A stretch of 64,000 bases of DNA from an uncultured Gammaproteobacteria bacterium (lineage in GTDB: Bacteria > Pseudomonadota > Gammaproteobacteria > Arenicellales > Poriferihabitantaceae): assembly GCA_937992195.1 (NCBI GenBank), contig CALKKV010000057.1:1-64000 (forward strand), given 5' to 3'. Positions 9,051 through 18,030 of the stretch are shown here, piece after piece. Each line of letters opens with the position of its first letter. Within the stretch, counting starts at the first letter, position 1. A model generated the notes under the pieces. That model saw only the letters and a program-made list of their open reading frames with translations, was not told the DNA's origin and ran no database searches. A program made the position numbers and the translations under genes.

Positions 9051-10253
9051 ATGTCTAAACTGCAGGTGATCGACGAGAGTCGCGAAACTAAAGTGCCGTT
9101 TTTGCGGGGCATGTTAACTAAATCGCTGCAGCGTTCCGGGCTGGAGTTTGTTGACGCCTATCAGTTAGCGACCGATATACGGGAAGATCTCGACGATGTG
9201 GAAAGCATCACAACTGTAGAGCTCAGGACACGAATAACAGAGGCGTTGTCGGAAAGCTATCCTGACACAATACTGACTCGATATACCTCCCAGAATATTT
9301 TTTCTGAGTCAATCAAAGTTGTTAATGAAAACGGTGAAGCGGAACCTTTCTCTCGCGGGGTCTTTATTAAGCGGCTGCAAAACTGTGGAATTGCGGCTGA
9401 ATCTTGTAATGAAATCACGCAAGAAATTCATAACGAGCTACTGCTAGACAGCGCACAAGAAGTAGATATTCGTGAATTAATCAAACAGACTTACCACACC
9501 ATTGTCAAACTAGTTGATCGCAAGTCTGCAAACCAATATCTTATCTGGGCAGACTTTCATCGATCTCATAAACCATTGATTATTTTAATCGGTGGTGTCC
9601 CTGGAAGTGGTAAGAGTACCGTTGCTACAGAGCTCGCTAACCAGCTATCGATCATTCGAACGCAGTCTACTGATATGCTTCGAGAAGTGATGCGCGCACT
9701 GATACCGAGACGTGTATCTCCGGCATTACACGAATCATCTTTCGCCGCGGGTAAGTCTTTGCACAGCAGTAGCTTCTACAAAGCAAACTTAGCAAATGCT
9801 GTAATCAGCGGCTACCATACTCAGAGCGATATGGTTTCGGTTGCCTGCCGCTCAGTATTAAAGCGCGCGATTAATGAGAGAGTATCAATGATTCTCGAAG
9901 GAGTTCATATTCGACCTTCTCTCTATAAAAAAATTCGCAAAGCGGACGCCATTACAGTTCCTATTATTTTGGCTGAACTGGAAGAGGAAAAACTCAAACG
10001 TAATTTCCGCGGCAGATCAAATGTTGCTGCGCAACGAGTAGCAAAACGTTATTTAAAAAACTTTAACGAAATCTGGCAGCTGCAGTCGACGATTCTCTCT
10101 GAAGCGGACGCAGAGGACATCGAAATTGTTGAAAACACAGATCCAAGCAGCATCGTCATGGACATCTGTAAGATAGTGACTGAGACACTCAGTGTCCATT
10201 ACAAAGGGCGCATCACTGAATTGCAGCTCAGCTACGATATCAAAACACGCTAA
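9051..10253 (+). CDS. P-loop kinase of the 2-phosphoglycerate kinase type with two N-terminal ATP-cone-like regions
   Basis: A 400-residue protein. Residues 8-75 and 88-160 each look like an ATP-cone, the ATP/dATP-sensing module of ribonucleotide reductases and NrdR: basic start, F-R/K-G, helix, regular repeats of TVELRTRITEAL and DIRELIKQTYHTI. From about 172 there is a P-loop kinase with Walker A GGVPGSGKST at 181-190, then STDMLREVMRAL and MILEGVHIRPSLY, resembling the archaeal 2-phosphoglycerate kinases. The tail (330-400) is helical. The substrate is unknown. It may use ATP-cone sensing to set kinase activity to nucleotide level (inference). The gene lies 3 bp after avtA with no promoter between, so expression is probably coupled. 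I am sure of the kinase fold but not of the 2-phosphoglycerate activity. Confidence 0.82.
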   Translation: MSKLQVIDESRETKVPFLRGMLTKSLQRSGLEFVDAYQLATDIREDLDDVESITTVELRTRITEALSESYPDTILTRYTSQNIFSESIKVVNENGEAEPFSRGVFIKRLQNCGIAAESCNEITQEIHNELLLDSAQEVDIRELIKQTYHTIVKLVDRKSANQYLIWADFHRSHKPLIILIGGVPGSGKSTVATELANQLSIIRTQSTDMLREVMRALIPRRVSPALHESSFAAGKSLHSSSFYKANLANAVISGYHTQSDMVSVACRSVLKRAINERVSMILEGVHIRPSLYKKIRKADAITVPIILAELEEEKLKRNFRGRSNVAAQRVAKRYLKNFNEIWQLQSTILSEADAEDIEIVENTDPSSIVMDICKIVTETLSVHYKGRITELQLSYDIKTR

Positions 10254-10290
10254 CCGCTACGAAAGAGCTTTCCCAGTCGTCGCTTAGGCA

Positions 10291-11817
10291 TCACGTCGAC
10301 GCCATCACTTCGACAATCAGATCAAAACCTGCATCGCTTAAATATCTTTGCTCGGCCTGCAAATCCATCATTGTTAACGGATGTGCATCACACCATTCTT
10401 GATTTAACAACAGCGTCAGACCTTTTTTTGAAGGGGTAATCTCAAGTGGAGGATCTGGTATATCCGAGCGTCCTCTATTCATTGCCACGCTAATTCGTAG
10501 AATCACCACCAGCCGCAACAGTCTTTTCCGCGACTTCGGCTGCAGCACATCAAACAACTCCACTGCGAGTTTTTGTCGGTGGTTGCGAATAAGCAGAGCC
10601 AAAAGCCGCTGTTGGCGCCGGGAGAAACCATCTATGTCACTATTCTCAACAACATAGCTGCCGTGCTTATGGTGCTGATTAAAAGCAATTGTGGTTCCAA
10701 TCTCATGTAAATCACAGGCCCAGGTAAGCAACTTCTTGTGAATAATCTGATCGAGCTTCCAATGTTCCCGTAGCCCACTGAATAAAAGGTGGGCGGTCTT
10801 TTTAATACGATTAGACTGTTGCCGATCTAGTCCGAATCGGGCAACTAAGGCATCAACCCCTTGATCGCGGGAATCATGATTTTTTAGCCTACCATTCAGG
10901 TCATACAACACGCCTTCCCTCAGAGCTCCAGAAGCACAGTCAAGTCTTTGAATCTTGAGAGCGGAAAATATTGCCGATATAATCGAATAACCGCCAGCAA
11001 AAACTGGACGTCGGCGGTCCGTCACAAGGTCCAAGTGATCATAATGCCCGCATTGAATCAACCATTGATCTATTAGCGTTAAGCTCTTAGGCGATAGCCA
11101 ATCATGGTCGAGACCGAGTGCTCTGGAAACATCGTCAACAGCACGAATCGTCCCCGACGTACCCACTACCTCCTCCCAGCCCAGTGTTGTATATCTTTGC
11201 ACGATCGGCTCCAACTCAACTAACGTTGCTGCCCTCGCCTGCTCCAAATTCTCTGCGGTAATTGTGCCGTCTTTAAAAAAACGGCGGCTATAGCTCACAC
11301 ACCCCATATACAGGGAGTCCATAGTAATAGATTGATATCCCATACCAACGATGAGCTCGGTACTACCGCCACCAATATCGATTACCAGGCGTTGTTTACC
11401 GCTACTTTCAAGACTAAATGCAGCGCCGAGATATACCAGTCTCGCTTCTTCGTGACCGGCCACAATCGATATTTCATGACCCAGGGCTTCTTCAGCACGG
11501 GACAGAAATTCAACCGCATTTTGTGCCGCACGAAAAGTATTTGTACCGACCGCTCGCACCTGGGGCGGGGGGATATTCCGCAACCTTTGAGAGAAACGGT
11601 CAAGGCATTCCAATGCCCGTTGTTGGGATTCTTGGTCAAGATTTCCGGAATCATCCAGTCCAGCATTGAGCCGAACCATTTCTTTCACACGATCAACTAT
11701 TTGCAGACGACCGTCATCGTCTTGCACTGCAATGACCATGTGGAAGCTGTTGGACCCAAGATCTACTGCCGCGAGCATATGATCCGCGGCGTCAGAAATG
11801 GAATGAGGATTACTCAA
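10291..11817 (-). CDS. ppx: Exopolyphosphatase (Ppx/GppA family)
   Basis: It removes terminal phosphate from inorganic polyphosphate, and the family can also act on pppGpp. The 508-residue length and layout fit Ppx: an ASKHA-fold N-terminal pair with LAAVDLGSNSFHMVIA, AVGTNTFRAAQNA, the EARLVYLG glutamate and the phosphate-binding loop VIDIGGGSTEL. A C-terminal HD-like domain of about 180 residues follows, with SDGALREG-type SGALREGVLYD and the HEIGTTIAF and HGSYVVENS motifs. A GppA would be slightly shorter and is the alternative. It is the last gene on the minus strand after rseB, separated by 135 bp that contain their own dyad, so it is likely transcribed from its own promoter. Confidence 0.93.
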   Translation of the reverse strand: MSNPHSISDAADHMLAAVDLGSNSFHMVIAVQDDDGRLQIVDRVKEMVRLNAGLDDSGNLDQESQQRALECLDRFSQRLRNIPPPQVRAVGTNTFRAAQNAVEFLSRAEEALGHEISIVAGHEEARLVYLGAAFSLESSGKQRLVIDIGGGSTELIVGMGYQSITMDSLYMGCVSYSRRFFKDGTITAENLEQARAATLVELEPIVQRYTTLGWEEVVGTSGTIRAVDDVSRALGLDHDWLSPKSLTLIDQWLIQCGHYDHLDLVTDRRRPVFAGGYSIISAIFSALKIQRLDCASGALREGVLYDLNGRLKNHDSRDQGVDALVARFGLDRQQSNRIKKTAHLLFSGLREHWKLDQIIHKKLLTWACDLHEIGTTIAFNQHHKHGSYVVENSDIDGFSRRQQRLLALLIRNHRQKLAVELFDVLQPKSRKRLLRLVVILRISVAMNRGRSDIPDPPLEITPSKKGLTLLLNQEWCDAHPLTMMDLQAEQRYLSDAGFDLIVEVMAST

Positions 11818-11863
11818 AATCGAAACTCTTTCCTTTAAAAACTCTGACCGTATACGCCTACGA

Positions 11864-11883
11864 ATGATTGGTCAACCAATCAT
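11864..11883 (-). promoter_or_regulatory. Perfect 9+2+9 dyad with overlapping TTGACC, upstream of ppx
   Basis: atgattggt-ca-accaatcat forms an exact palindrome 47 bp upstream of the ppx ATG. On the minus strand its centre reads TTGACC, a fair -35 box, with TATACG about 15 bases downstream. An operator overlapping the ppx promoter is the simplest reading. Confidence 0.4.
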
Positions 11884-11916
11884 AATTTGTGACGCTTAAA
11901 TAGATAAAGACGATCG

Positions 11917-11936
11917 AGGGCGCTGATTAACGCCCT
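11917..11936 (-). terminator. Weak hairpin after rseB
   Basis: agggcg and cgccct pair across an 8-base loop 17 bases after the rseB stop. There is no T-run on the minus strand, so it may slow or protect the transcript more than end it. Confidence 0.25.
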
Positions 11937-11952
11937 GAGAATCAAGGGGGAA

Positions 11953-13029
11953 TTAGGGACGATAGACGATTTGTTCGGCAAGCACAGTTACAGTCTCGGC
12001 AGGAACCTCGCCCATAACCGTAATCCAATGATCGCTTCTGGTATCCCGATAAGCATGGACCGCACCCATTCGCGAAAGTCCGACCATACTGCTCTGTCCT
12101 TCGCGTGCTTTTTTGACAAATATCGAAACAGAAGACAGGCCGTCAGTGAAAACCAAATGCTCTTCTTCTTCCATCTCCATCGGTGTTAAACGACGAACAT
12201 GCTGAGCCAGTTCAAATCCCGCAGGCGGGTTTTCAATATGCCACTGCTGATTATCTACAGTAGCTGTAAGATTCGGACGATCTGTACCAAACCATACTAA
12301 CTTATCCTGGTTTTGAGACTGCAATTCCTCATCCGAAATCTCTCGGCCAATATCGATATTGACGAAAAAATACTGTTCTACAATTTCTCCATCCTGATCG
12401 ACCAAATCAGACCGTAACAGTAAACCAGTTTCGCTATCCGCCCAAAGATCATATCCGTAGCGAAATACGTCTTTTGGCACAACTTTAACTTTTTGAGCTT
12501 CGCGGTTCGCCAGTCTCTTGGTATCACCAAGCGTAAAGGTATAATTTTTCGAAAGTTCTTCGAGGTTACTCGGTAATATCTTGGGAAATCCGCTACCGGT
12601 AATTTGCCGGTAATCATGAACGCCCATGTTTTTATCTGGGATATAGCACCATACTCTGTCCATATCGCGTATCACTTCACGGGCATCGCCATTTAGAGAA
12701 AACAACCGTTCCTGCAAATGGCCGTTAGTGATTCTACGAACCACTTCCATGGTCTCGACTTTACCGTCATGGATATAAACGAAGCTGCCAGAAAAGCTCG
12801 CGCTTTCAGCTGCATCATTAATTTTCATCAACCAACTTCCAGCTGCTTTCTCGTACTCCGCGAATGCAAATGAGTTAGAAAAGCTGATTACGGCCGTCAC
12901 TAAACCAGTCAACACCCACTTTCTTGCAGCCTTACCAGGCTTCAAGTAGTGAGTAGCTTTTGACATCCAAGACTTTTCAGCCGGTAAATAATCAGCAAAT
13001 AGTGTTTGCGCAAATATGGACATGGTCAT
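11953..13029 (-). CDS. rseB: Sigma-E regulatory protein RseB/MucB
   Basis: A periplasmic protein that binds the RseA/MucA anti-sigma factor, shields it from proteolysis and senses mislocalised envelope lipoprotein or LPS. The 358-residue product has a hydrophobic secretion signal (VLTGLVTAVISFSNSFAFA) and then the MucB/RseB N-terminal lipid-binding domain, starting at SWLMKINDAAESASFSGSFVY. The smaller C-terminal domain is around residues 255-355. ATG 13029 places the signal helix at residues 39-58, which is late. ATG 12966 (MSKATHY) gives a more typical signal peptide. Neither start has a strong ribosome site. It follows rseA by 52 bp in the canonical rpoE-rseA-rseB order; rseC and mucD/degP do not follow. 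Confidence 0.93.
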   Translation of the reverse strand: MTMSIFAQTLFADYLPAEKSWMSKATHYLKPGKAARKWVLTGLVTAVISFSNSFAFAEYEKAAGSWLMKINDAAESASFSGSFVYIHDGKVETMEVVRRITNGHLQERLFSLNGDAREVIRDMDRVWCYIPDKNMGVHDYRQITGSGFPKILPSNLEELSKNYTFTLGDTKRLANREAQKVKVVPKDVFRYGYDLWADSETGLLLRSDLVDQDGEIVEQYFFVNIDIGREISDEELQSQNQDKLVWFGTDRPNLTATVDNQQWHIENPPAGFELAQHVRRLTPMEMEEEEHLVFTDGLSSVSIFVKKAREGQSSMVGLSRMGAVHAYRDTRSDHWITVMGEVPAETVTVLAEQIVYRP

Positions 13030-13081
13030 TTATCTGTAAGCCCTGCTCTTTGGTGATCCGAAAAGTATTCAGAAAACTCAG

Positions 13082-13681
13082 TTATTGACCCAAACTTTCG
13101 TTACTTACCATCTTGGCATAAGAAGCTAAGCCGTTAAGGCCAGCAGTCGACGTAAATTCGCCATGGGTAACCAACATTTGCCCAAACTCCGCTTCAAATG
13201 CTTGAGCAGAGCTCTGTTGTGACTCGTCTACTTGCGTGGATGCCGGTGGCGTAGACACAGCAACAACGTTATTGCCTGATTGCTCAACAGGAGCAGGAGA
13301 GATTCCTAACACTGCGAATAAAGCAACCGAAGCTGCTATCGCAAACATCCCCGCAGCTTTCAGTGTGTCGTTTTTGCCGGATTCGGCAGATTTCAGTCCA
13401 ACGACATTAGATGCTGAGTCGTCAGCACCCACATGGGAGGACCTCATCGGAGCCAAAATTGTAGGTTCTTGATCTAGCGCGACACTGATCTTTGAGACAA
13501 GACAATTACCTGTTTCACTCACCTCTCCTCGGATCACATCGCCAATTAGATGGTAGTTGCGCCAAGAATGAGTGGCATTCTCATCACTGCTCACATTCTC
13601 CAGAGCTGATTGAAACTCACCTTCTCCAATACGCCCATCCAGAAGGTCATGTAATTGATTGTTAATTGCGTCTTTATTCAA
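13082..13681 (-). CDS. rseA: Anti-sigma-E factor RseA/MucA
   Basis: An inner-membrane anti-sigma factor that holds RpoE until envelope stress triggers DegS/RseP cleavage. The 199-residue protein has the RseA N-terminal sigma-binding domain (about 1-80, with the conserved SWRNYHLIGDVIRGE), a spacer, one membrane helix near 108-127 (LKAAGMFAIAASVALFAVLG), and a periplasmic part ending in ASYAKMVSNESLGQ. Its position between rpoE and rseB confirms the identity more than sequence similarity alone. A likely RpoE-type promoter lies 120 bp upstream, so rseA-rseB can probably be transcribed separately from rpoE. Confidence 0.93.
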   Translation of the reverse strand: MNKDAINNQLHDLLDGRIGEGEFQSALENVSSDENATHSWRNYHLIGDVIRGEVSETGNCLVSKISVALDQEPTILAPMRSSHVGADDSASNVVGLKSAESGKNDTLKAAGMFAIAASVALFAVLGISPAPVEQSGNNVVAVSTPPASTQVDESQQSSAQAFEAEFGQMLVTHGEFTSTAGLNGLASYAKMVSNESLGQ

Positions 13682-13800
13682 TTTAGTATCTCTGACAATG
13701 CTTATAATAAAAGCTGCTGTTATCCTACTTTCTGCAGTTACCCTTTGTAAATCTCAGGGTTTGCAACAGTATACTGCTCAACTGCGCGCCGATTCAGTGT

Positions 13801-13828
13801 TTTAGTCATTTCAGATCACAGAAAGTTC
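13801..13828 (-). promoter_or_regulatory. Candidate RpoE-dependent promoter upstream of rseA
   Basis: On the minus strand the sequence reads GAACTT, 16 bases, then ACTAAA. This resembles the extracytoplasmic sigma-E consensus (GAACTT, about 16, TCTRA), with a mismatch in the first -10 base. It lies in the 195-bp gap between rpoE and rseA, which contains no gene. It would let active RpoE raise its own inhibitor. Confidence 0.4.
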
Positions 13829-13876
13829 ACAAATTCGAGAAATATTCAATGATGAGTTGACTTCTAATTTTTTCAT

Positions 13877-14452
13877 TTATTTCAATGGGATATCCATGGC
13901 TTGCTCAATGGCCTCACGCGCCCGAAAAATCCTCGATCTGACCGTACCAATTGGGCATTCCATCACTTCGGATATCTCTTCATAGCTAAGACCATCAAAT
14001 TCCCTCAATGTTATCGCCTGTCGTAACTCTTCTGGCAACTCAGCGATCGCATGACGAATTGTTTGCACCAGCTCATCGTTTTGCAGGATCGCCTCGGGAG
14101 AGTTCATCTCAGTGAGGCCATCGGCGAACCCAACGGCGCCACCTTCATCGATGTCAACATCTTGTTGAGGCGGTCGCCGACCGGCGCCGACTAACTGGTT
14201 TTTCGCAGTATTTACCGCAATTCGATAGAGCCAGGTGTAGAACGCACTTTCTCCACGAAAATTACCGATCGCCCGATAGGCTTTAATAAAAGCTTCTTGG
14301 GTGACATCTTCTTGTTCCGCACGATCCTTAATAAACCGGCTGACTAGATTCTGAATCTTAAATTGGTATTTCGCTACCAGTAAATTGAATGCTTGTTTAT
14401 CGCCACTCCGCACCCGCTCCACTAGAACCTTATCTGTTACTTCTTTATCCAT
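13877..14452 (-). CDS. rpoE: RNA polymerase sigma factor RpoE/AlgU
   Basis: The extracytoplasmic-function sigma factor for envelope stress. The 191 residues contain region 2 (FNLLVAKYQFKIQNLVSRFI, EDVTQEAFIKAYRAIGNFRGESAFYTWLYRIA) and region 4 (LPEELRQAITLREFDGLSYEEISEVMECPIGTVRSRIFRAREAI, given in parts here). Length is the usual 190-195. It is first of the rpoE-rseA-rseB cluster. Upstream, 132 bp separate it from recJ; no GAACTT-type box was found there, so autoregulation by RpoE is not evident at this promoter. Confidence 0.96.
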   Translation of the reverse strand: MDKEVTDKVLVERVRSGDKQAFNLLVAKYQFKIQNLVSRFIKDRAEQEDVTQEAFIKAYRAIGNFRGESAFYTWLYRIAVNTAKNQLVGAGRRPPQQDVDIDEGGAVGFADGLTEMNSPEAILQNDELVQTIRHAIAELPEELRQAITLREFDGLSYEEISEVMECPIGTVRSRIFRAREAIEQAMDIPLK

Positions 14453-14584
14453 TGTCAGCTTGTTTTACGCTGCCTAAGTCGGAAAATTGAAACGCCGGAG
14501 TATAGAGAAGATAGGCTTATGGTGTAAGCCCCGGGGGTCAAAATTACAGGACGGCAACCCTATATTGGCTAAAAAATTAGCCAT

Positions 14585-16327
14585 CTAGAGCAACTCCAAG
14601 TGATCAATAATCAGCTGTAACGACCTGGCCCCACGGAACTCATTGATATTTAGGCGATAAGCGGCGCGTATTCGGTCCATTTTGGGTGGAATCTCTCCCT
14701 CTTCGAGCTGACCAAACGCAATCGCATCCACCGTCCTATCTGATGTGCTGAGACGAAGTTTGAGGTGCCGTTTGCCTACAACTCTTTGCTGCACCACCCG
14801 AAATTCATTGTCGAATACGGGAGATGGAAACTTCTGCCCCCAAGGAGCGGCAGTTTCAAGTAGCTCCGCTACCTCTGCGGTAAAGTATTGCTGCTCCAGA
14901 GCGCCATCGGTATAAACCAGACTTTGCCGAGGGTGTTGCTGAAAGTGTACTTCGACAGCCTTTTGAAACTGCTCCGAAAACACGGTGAGCGCTTCTTCTT
15001 TGATCGTAAGACCAGCCGCCATCGCATGACCACCAAATTTCTCTATCAAACCTGGGTTTCGCGAAGAAACCAACTCGAGCAAATCCCGTATATGCAGCCC
15101 CGGTATGGATCTGGCCGAGCCGGTCAAACGGTTTTCTGAAACGTTGGCAAAAACAATGACAGGTTGATTTAGACGCTCTTTCACTCTAGACGCAACCAGG
15201 CCAGTGACCCCTTGATGCCATGTTGCATCGTGCAAACACAAGCCATTTTGACTCTCAACCGGTCCCAAGCGATCGATTATTTTCAAGGCCTGTTGCTGCA
15301 TTGTCGCCTCTATTTCACGACGTTCAGCATTGATATCATGCAGCGTTTCAGCACATGCATTGGCAGTCTGCTGATCACTCGCTAGCAGGCATTCAATCCC
15401 CATGGAGATGTCATCCAAACGACCCGCTGCATTCAGCCTCGGCCCTACTACAAAACCCAGATCGGTACTGGATACCGAATGCAAAGACTTACCCGCAACG
15501 GATAACAGCGCCTGAATTCCTGGTCGGCAATGCCCTTTTTGCATCCTTGCAATCCCCTGGGCTACCAAGATACGATTATTATGGTCCAGAGGTACCACGT
15601 CGGCGACTGTACCTAGCGCAACTAGATCAAGTAAAGAAGCTAGGTTTGGTAGCTCCCTGCCTTGTTCCTCAAACCAGTCTCGTTCTCGCATGGATTTTCT
15701 CAAGGCGAGCAATACATAGAACATGACACCAACACCGGCCAACATCTTCCCTGGGAAATTGCAATTTGGTTGGTTGGGATTAACGATCGCATGGGCATTT
15801 GGTAACTCTTCGCCTGCAAGATGATGATCGGTTACGATGACGTCAATCCCTGCCTCTTGAAGAACGGCAACACCCTCAACACTTGAGATACCATTATCAA
15901 CGGTAATCACCAAATCCGGCTTTCGCTTTTTGGCCACTGCAGCGATCTCTTTGGATAGACCGTAACCGTAATCAAACCGGTTTGGCACCAAATAATCTAC
16001 CTTAGCAGAACCAAGCATTTGCAAACCTAAAATAGCAACAACTGCTGCGGTAGCACCGTCGGTGTCGTAGTCACCTAAAACCAATATCGACTGCTGACTT
16101 TCAATCGCATGAAACAAGCGATTGCATGCAATGTCCATATCTTTCATCCCATCAGGGGACAACAATAAAGTCGCTGAATGATCCAGTTCTTTCAGACTTT
16201 TAATCTCTCTTCGCGAGAACACATGGGTTAAGAGCGGATGCAAAGAGTTTTGCTGATCGCTCAAAGCGATTTGCGCCTCGACAACGCTTGGGCGCCGCAC
16301 TATCTGCCGTGCGTTAGACGGAGTCAT
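14585..16327 (-). CDS. recJ: Single-stranded-DNA-specific 5'-3' exonuclease RecJ
   Basis: A DHH-family exonuclease acting in RecF-pathway recombination, mismatch repair and base excision repair. The 580-residue product has the metal-binding motifs in order: LGDYDTDGATAAV, TVDNGISSVEGV, VTDHHLAGEELPNAHA and the DHHA1 part with GFVVGPRLNAAGRLDD and FGGHAMAAGLTI. A C-terminal OB fold ends the protein. The start ATG lies 3 bp after the gspM stop, so it is very likely translated from the end of the secretion operon. In many relatives recJ is beside prfB or dsbC, so this location is less usual. Confidence 0.96.
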   Translation of the reverse strand: MTPSNARQIVRRPSVVEAQIALSDQQNSLHPLLTHVFSRREIKSLKELDHSATLLLSPDGMKDMDIACNRLFHAIESQQSILVLGDYDTDGATAAVVAILGLQMLGSAKVDYLVPNRFDYGYGLSKEIAAVAKKRKPDLVITVDNGISSVEGVAVLQEAGIDVIVTDHHLAGEELPNAHAIVNPNQPNCNFPGKMLAGVGVMFYVLLALRKSMRERDWFEEQGRELPNLASLLDLVALGTVADVVPLDHNNRILVAQGIARMQKGHCRPGIQALLSVAGKSLHSVSSTDLGFVVGPRLNAAGRLDDISMGIECLLASDQQTANACAETLHDINAERREIEATMQQQALKIIDRLGPVESQNGLCLHDATWHQGVTGLVASRVKERLNQPVIVFANVSENRLTGSARSIPGLHIRDLLELVSSRNPGLIEKFGGHAMAAGLTIKEEALTVFSEQFQKAVEVHFQQHPRQSLVYTDGALEQQYFTAEVAELLETAAPWGQKFPSPVFDNEFRVVQQRVVGKRHLKLRLSTSDRTVDAIAFGQLEEGEIPPKMDRIRAAYRLNINEFRGARSLQLIIDHLELL

Positions 16328-16330
16328 GGT

Positions 16331-16792
16331 TTATCGCGCGACCTTAATGCGGGCTGCGACCACCCCTGGAGTACCACGTGAAATCGTAGCAGATTCAATA
16401 TACACACCTTGTGTACTCAACTGGTCAATCCAAGAGAATAACTGATCGGCTACAACTTCCTGGAACCATATCTCCACACTGCCGTTACTCCCTGGTTGGA
16501 CTCTTTGAATTGCTTTTTGAATACGCGCCGCGATCGCTTGCTTCTCGATCACAGTCAATAATGGTTGTGTGTCATCACCAGCTGCAGCAACTTCTATGGG
16601 TCTGCCGTCTGCGAGCTTATGCTGGACCCAGGCTAAAGTTGCCTCGCGTTCTGGTAGTTCAGTTCGAAGGCGAGAACGCTCGAGATGGAGTGGTTCCCAG
16701 AAATATAAATAAAACATTACAACTAACACAACGGGAATACCTAACAGTATTAGCAGCCGCTCCCGCGCATTAAGATTTTGCAGTTGCTTCAT
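16331..16792 (-). CDS. gspM: Type II secretion system protein M
   Basis: An inner-membrane partner of GspL in the assembly platform of the type II secretion machine. The 153 residues include one N-terminal membrane helix (LLILLGIPVVLVVMFYLYFW, about 13-32), a short coiled segment (RLRTELPEREATLAWVQ) and a periplasmic ferredoxin-like domain with IWFQEVVADQLFSWIDQLS. The gene starts on the last base of gspL. The sequence is typical of the family, which is weakly conserved, so the placement after gspL is important to the call. Confidence 0.9.
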   Translation of the reverse strand: MKQLQNLNARERLLILLGIPVVLVVMFYLYFWEPLHLERSRLRTELPEREATLAWVQHKLADGRPIEVAAAGDDTQPLLTVIEKQAIAARIQKAIQRVQPGSNGSVEIWFQEVVADQLFSWIDQLSTQGVYIESATISRGTPGVVAARIKVAR

Positions 16793-18000
16793 CAGCTAGA
16801 CCTTATCAAACGGAATCTTCCGCTGACTTGATTATCTCTAGCGCCAGAAGAAAGTAATTCAGCTTCTAGGCCGGGAAGCGCTTCTAAAGCACTTCTAATC
16901 GTATCCAAAACAGCGAGGCTATCCACATTACACAACACAGTCATCGCACTATCTCTAAAATTCAACTCTTCAATTGTCGCTTTGTTCTTCCTCGCTACCT
17001 GAGATATGGATTGCAGCAATAGTTGAAAGTCATTCTTGTCTGATACAGTATTCCCCGACCCCAGCAGCGCCGTAACCTGCACACGAGGACGCCCAAGATA
17101 TGGCTCCCCCGGAAACCTTTGCTTAAACAAGCCTTGAATTTGTTGTTTTACGACCTGATCACGATCTCGCATTTGATCGGTTTCACGCCACATGGAAGCT
17201 GTGTAAAAAACAGCGGCAGCTAACAAGCAACCAAATGCTACTTGAAGTGGCCGATAACTCCGATTCAAATGTTCAGGGGTATAGCTTCCATGCAACAAGC
17301 TCATACCATCAAACGCATTTTGATCATATTTTATTCGCAACCAATCAACCAGCCGATTGCCTATATCCCAGTGTCGAACTTCGACAGCATCACCGCCTGA
17401 GCTCTTCAGCATCTGGCTCGCGTTCCGCGCTTGCTCAAGGTCAGTGAACGACAGGTTAGTGTCCGTAAATGTCTCACTGTCTAACCAATAATCGAAGAAA
17501 GAAGAATCTACGTTGAAACCGCTTAATTCACCGTTACGAACAAGAATACTTTCGTCCGGCAGTTTGCAGATTGTGGCACTTAGTTCATTGTGCAGCGGCA
17601 ACAGCATATACCCTGGAACAATTTTATCGAGAACAACGTCAGCATCTTTCAAGCGACGTGCCCAAATATCCATTTGTGATTTTGACACAATGGCGGCAAA
17701 CGCCTCGTGGCCTGGTTGCCACTTAAGCAAAGTGAAATGCAGTTCTTCTACTTCCTCGGTAAGACCATCTTCGAGCGCATACGGCAATGCAGCTTCAATG
17801 TTAGCACGACGCTTTCCGGGAACCATAACAGAACGTATCGTCACCGATTGACCAGGCGCTACACCAATGACCTCGCTCACCTGTTTGGGAATTTTCACAG
17901 CGGCTAAATCATCGACACTACCGCTGTCGACGACATCGCCCTTGGAGTTGGCGAAAACCCATTCATGCGGCGCGTCGAGTGAAAGAAAAAATCGTGACAC
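16792..18000 (-). CDS. gspL: Type II secretion system protein L
   Basis: It links the cytoplasmic ATPase GspE to the inner membrane. The 402-residue product has the cytoplasmic actin-like domain (residues 1 to about 235, with ALPYALEDGLTEEVEELHF), one transmembrane segment near 252-272 (LQVAFGCLLAAAVFYTASMW) and a periplasmic ferredoxin-like domain at the C terminus. Start ATG is 30 bp downstream of the gspK stop. Length and layout match GspL. Confidence 0.92.
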   Translation of the reverse strand: MSRFFLSLDAPHEWVFANSKGDVVDSGSVDDLAAVKIPKQVSEVIGVAPGQSVTIRSVMVPGKRRANIEAALPYALEDGLTEEVEELHFTLLKWQPGHEAFAAIVSKSQMDIWARRLKDADVVLDKIVPGYMLLPLHNELSATICKLPDESILVRNGELSGFNVDSSFFDYWLDSETFTDTNLSFTDLEQARNASQMLKSSGGDAVEVRHWDIGNRLVDWLRIKYDQNAFDGMSLLHGSYTPEHLNRSYRPLQVAFGCLLAAAVFYTASMWRETDQMRDRDQVVKQQIQGLFKQRFPGEPYLGRPRVQVTALLGSGNTVSDKNDFQLLLQSISQVARKNKATIEELNFRDSAMTVLCNVDSLAVLDTIRSALEALPGLEAELLSSGARDNQVSGRFRLIRSS

Positions 18001-18030
18001 AGTCGTTACAATAAAGTGAGTGGATACAGC

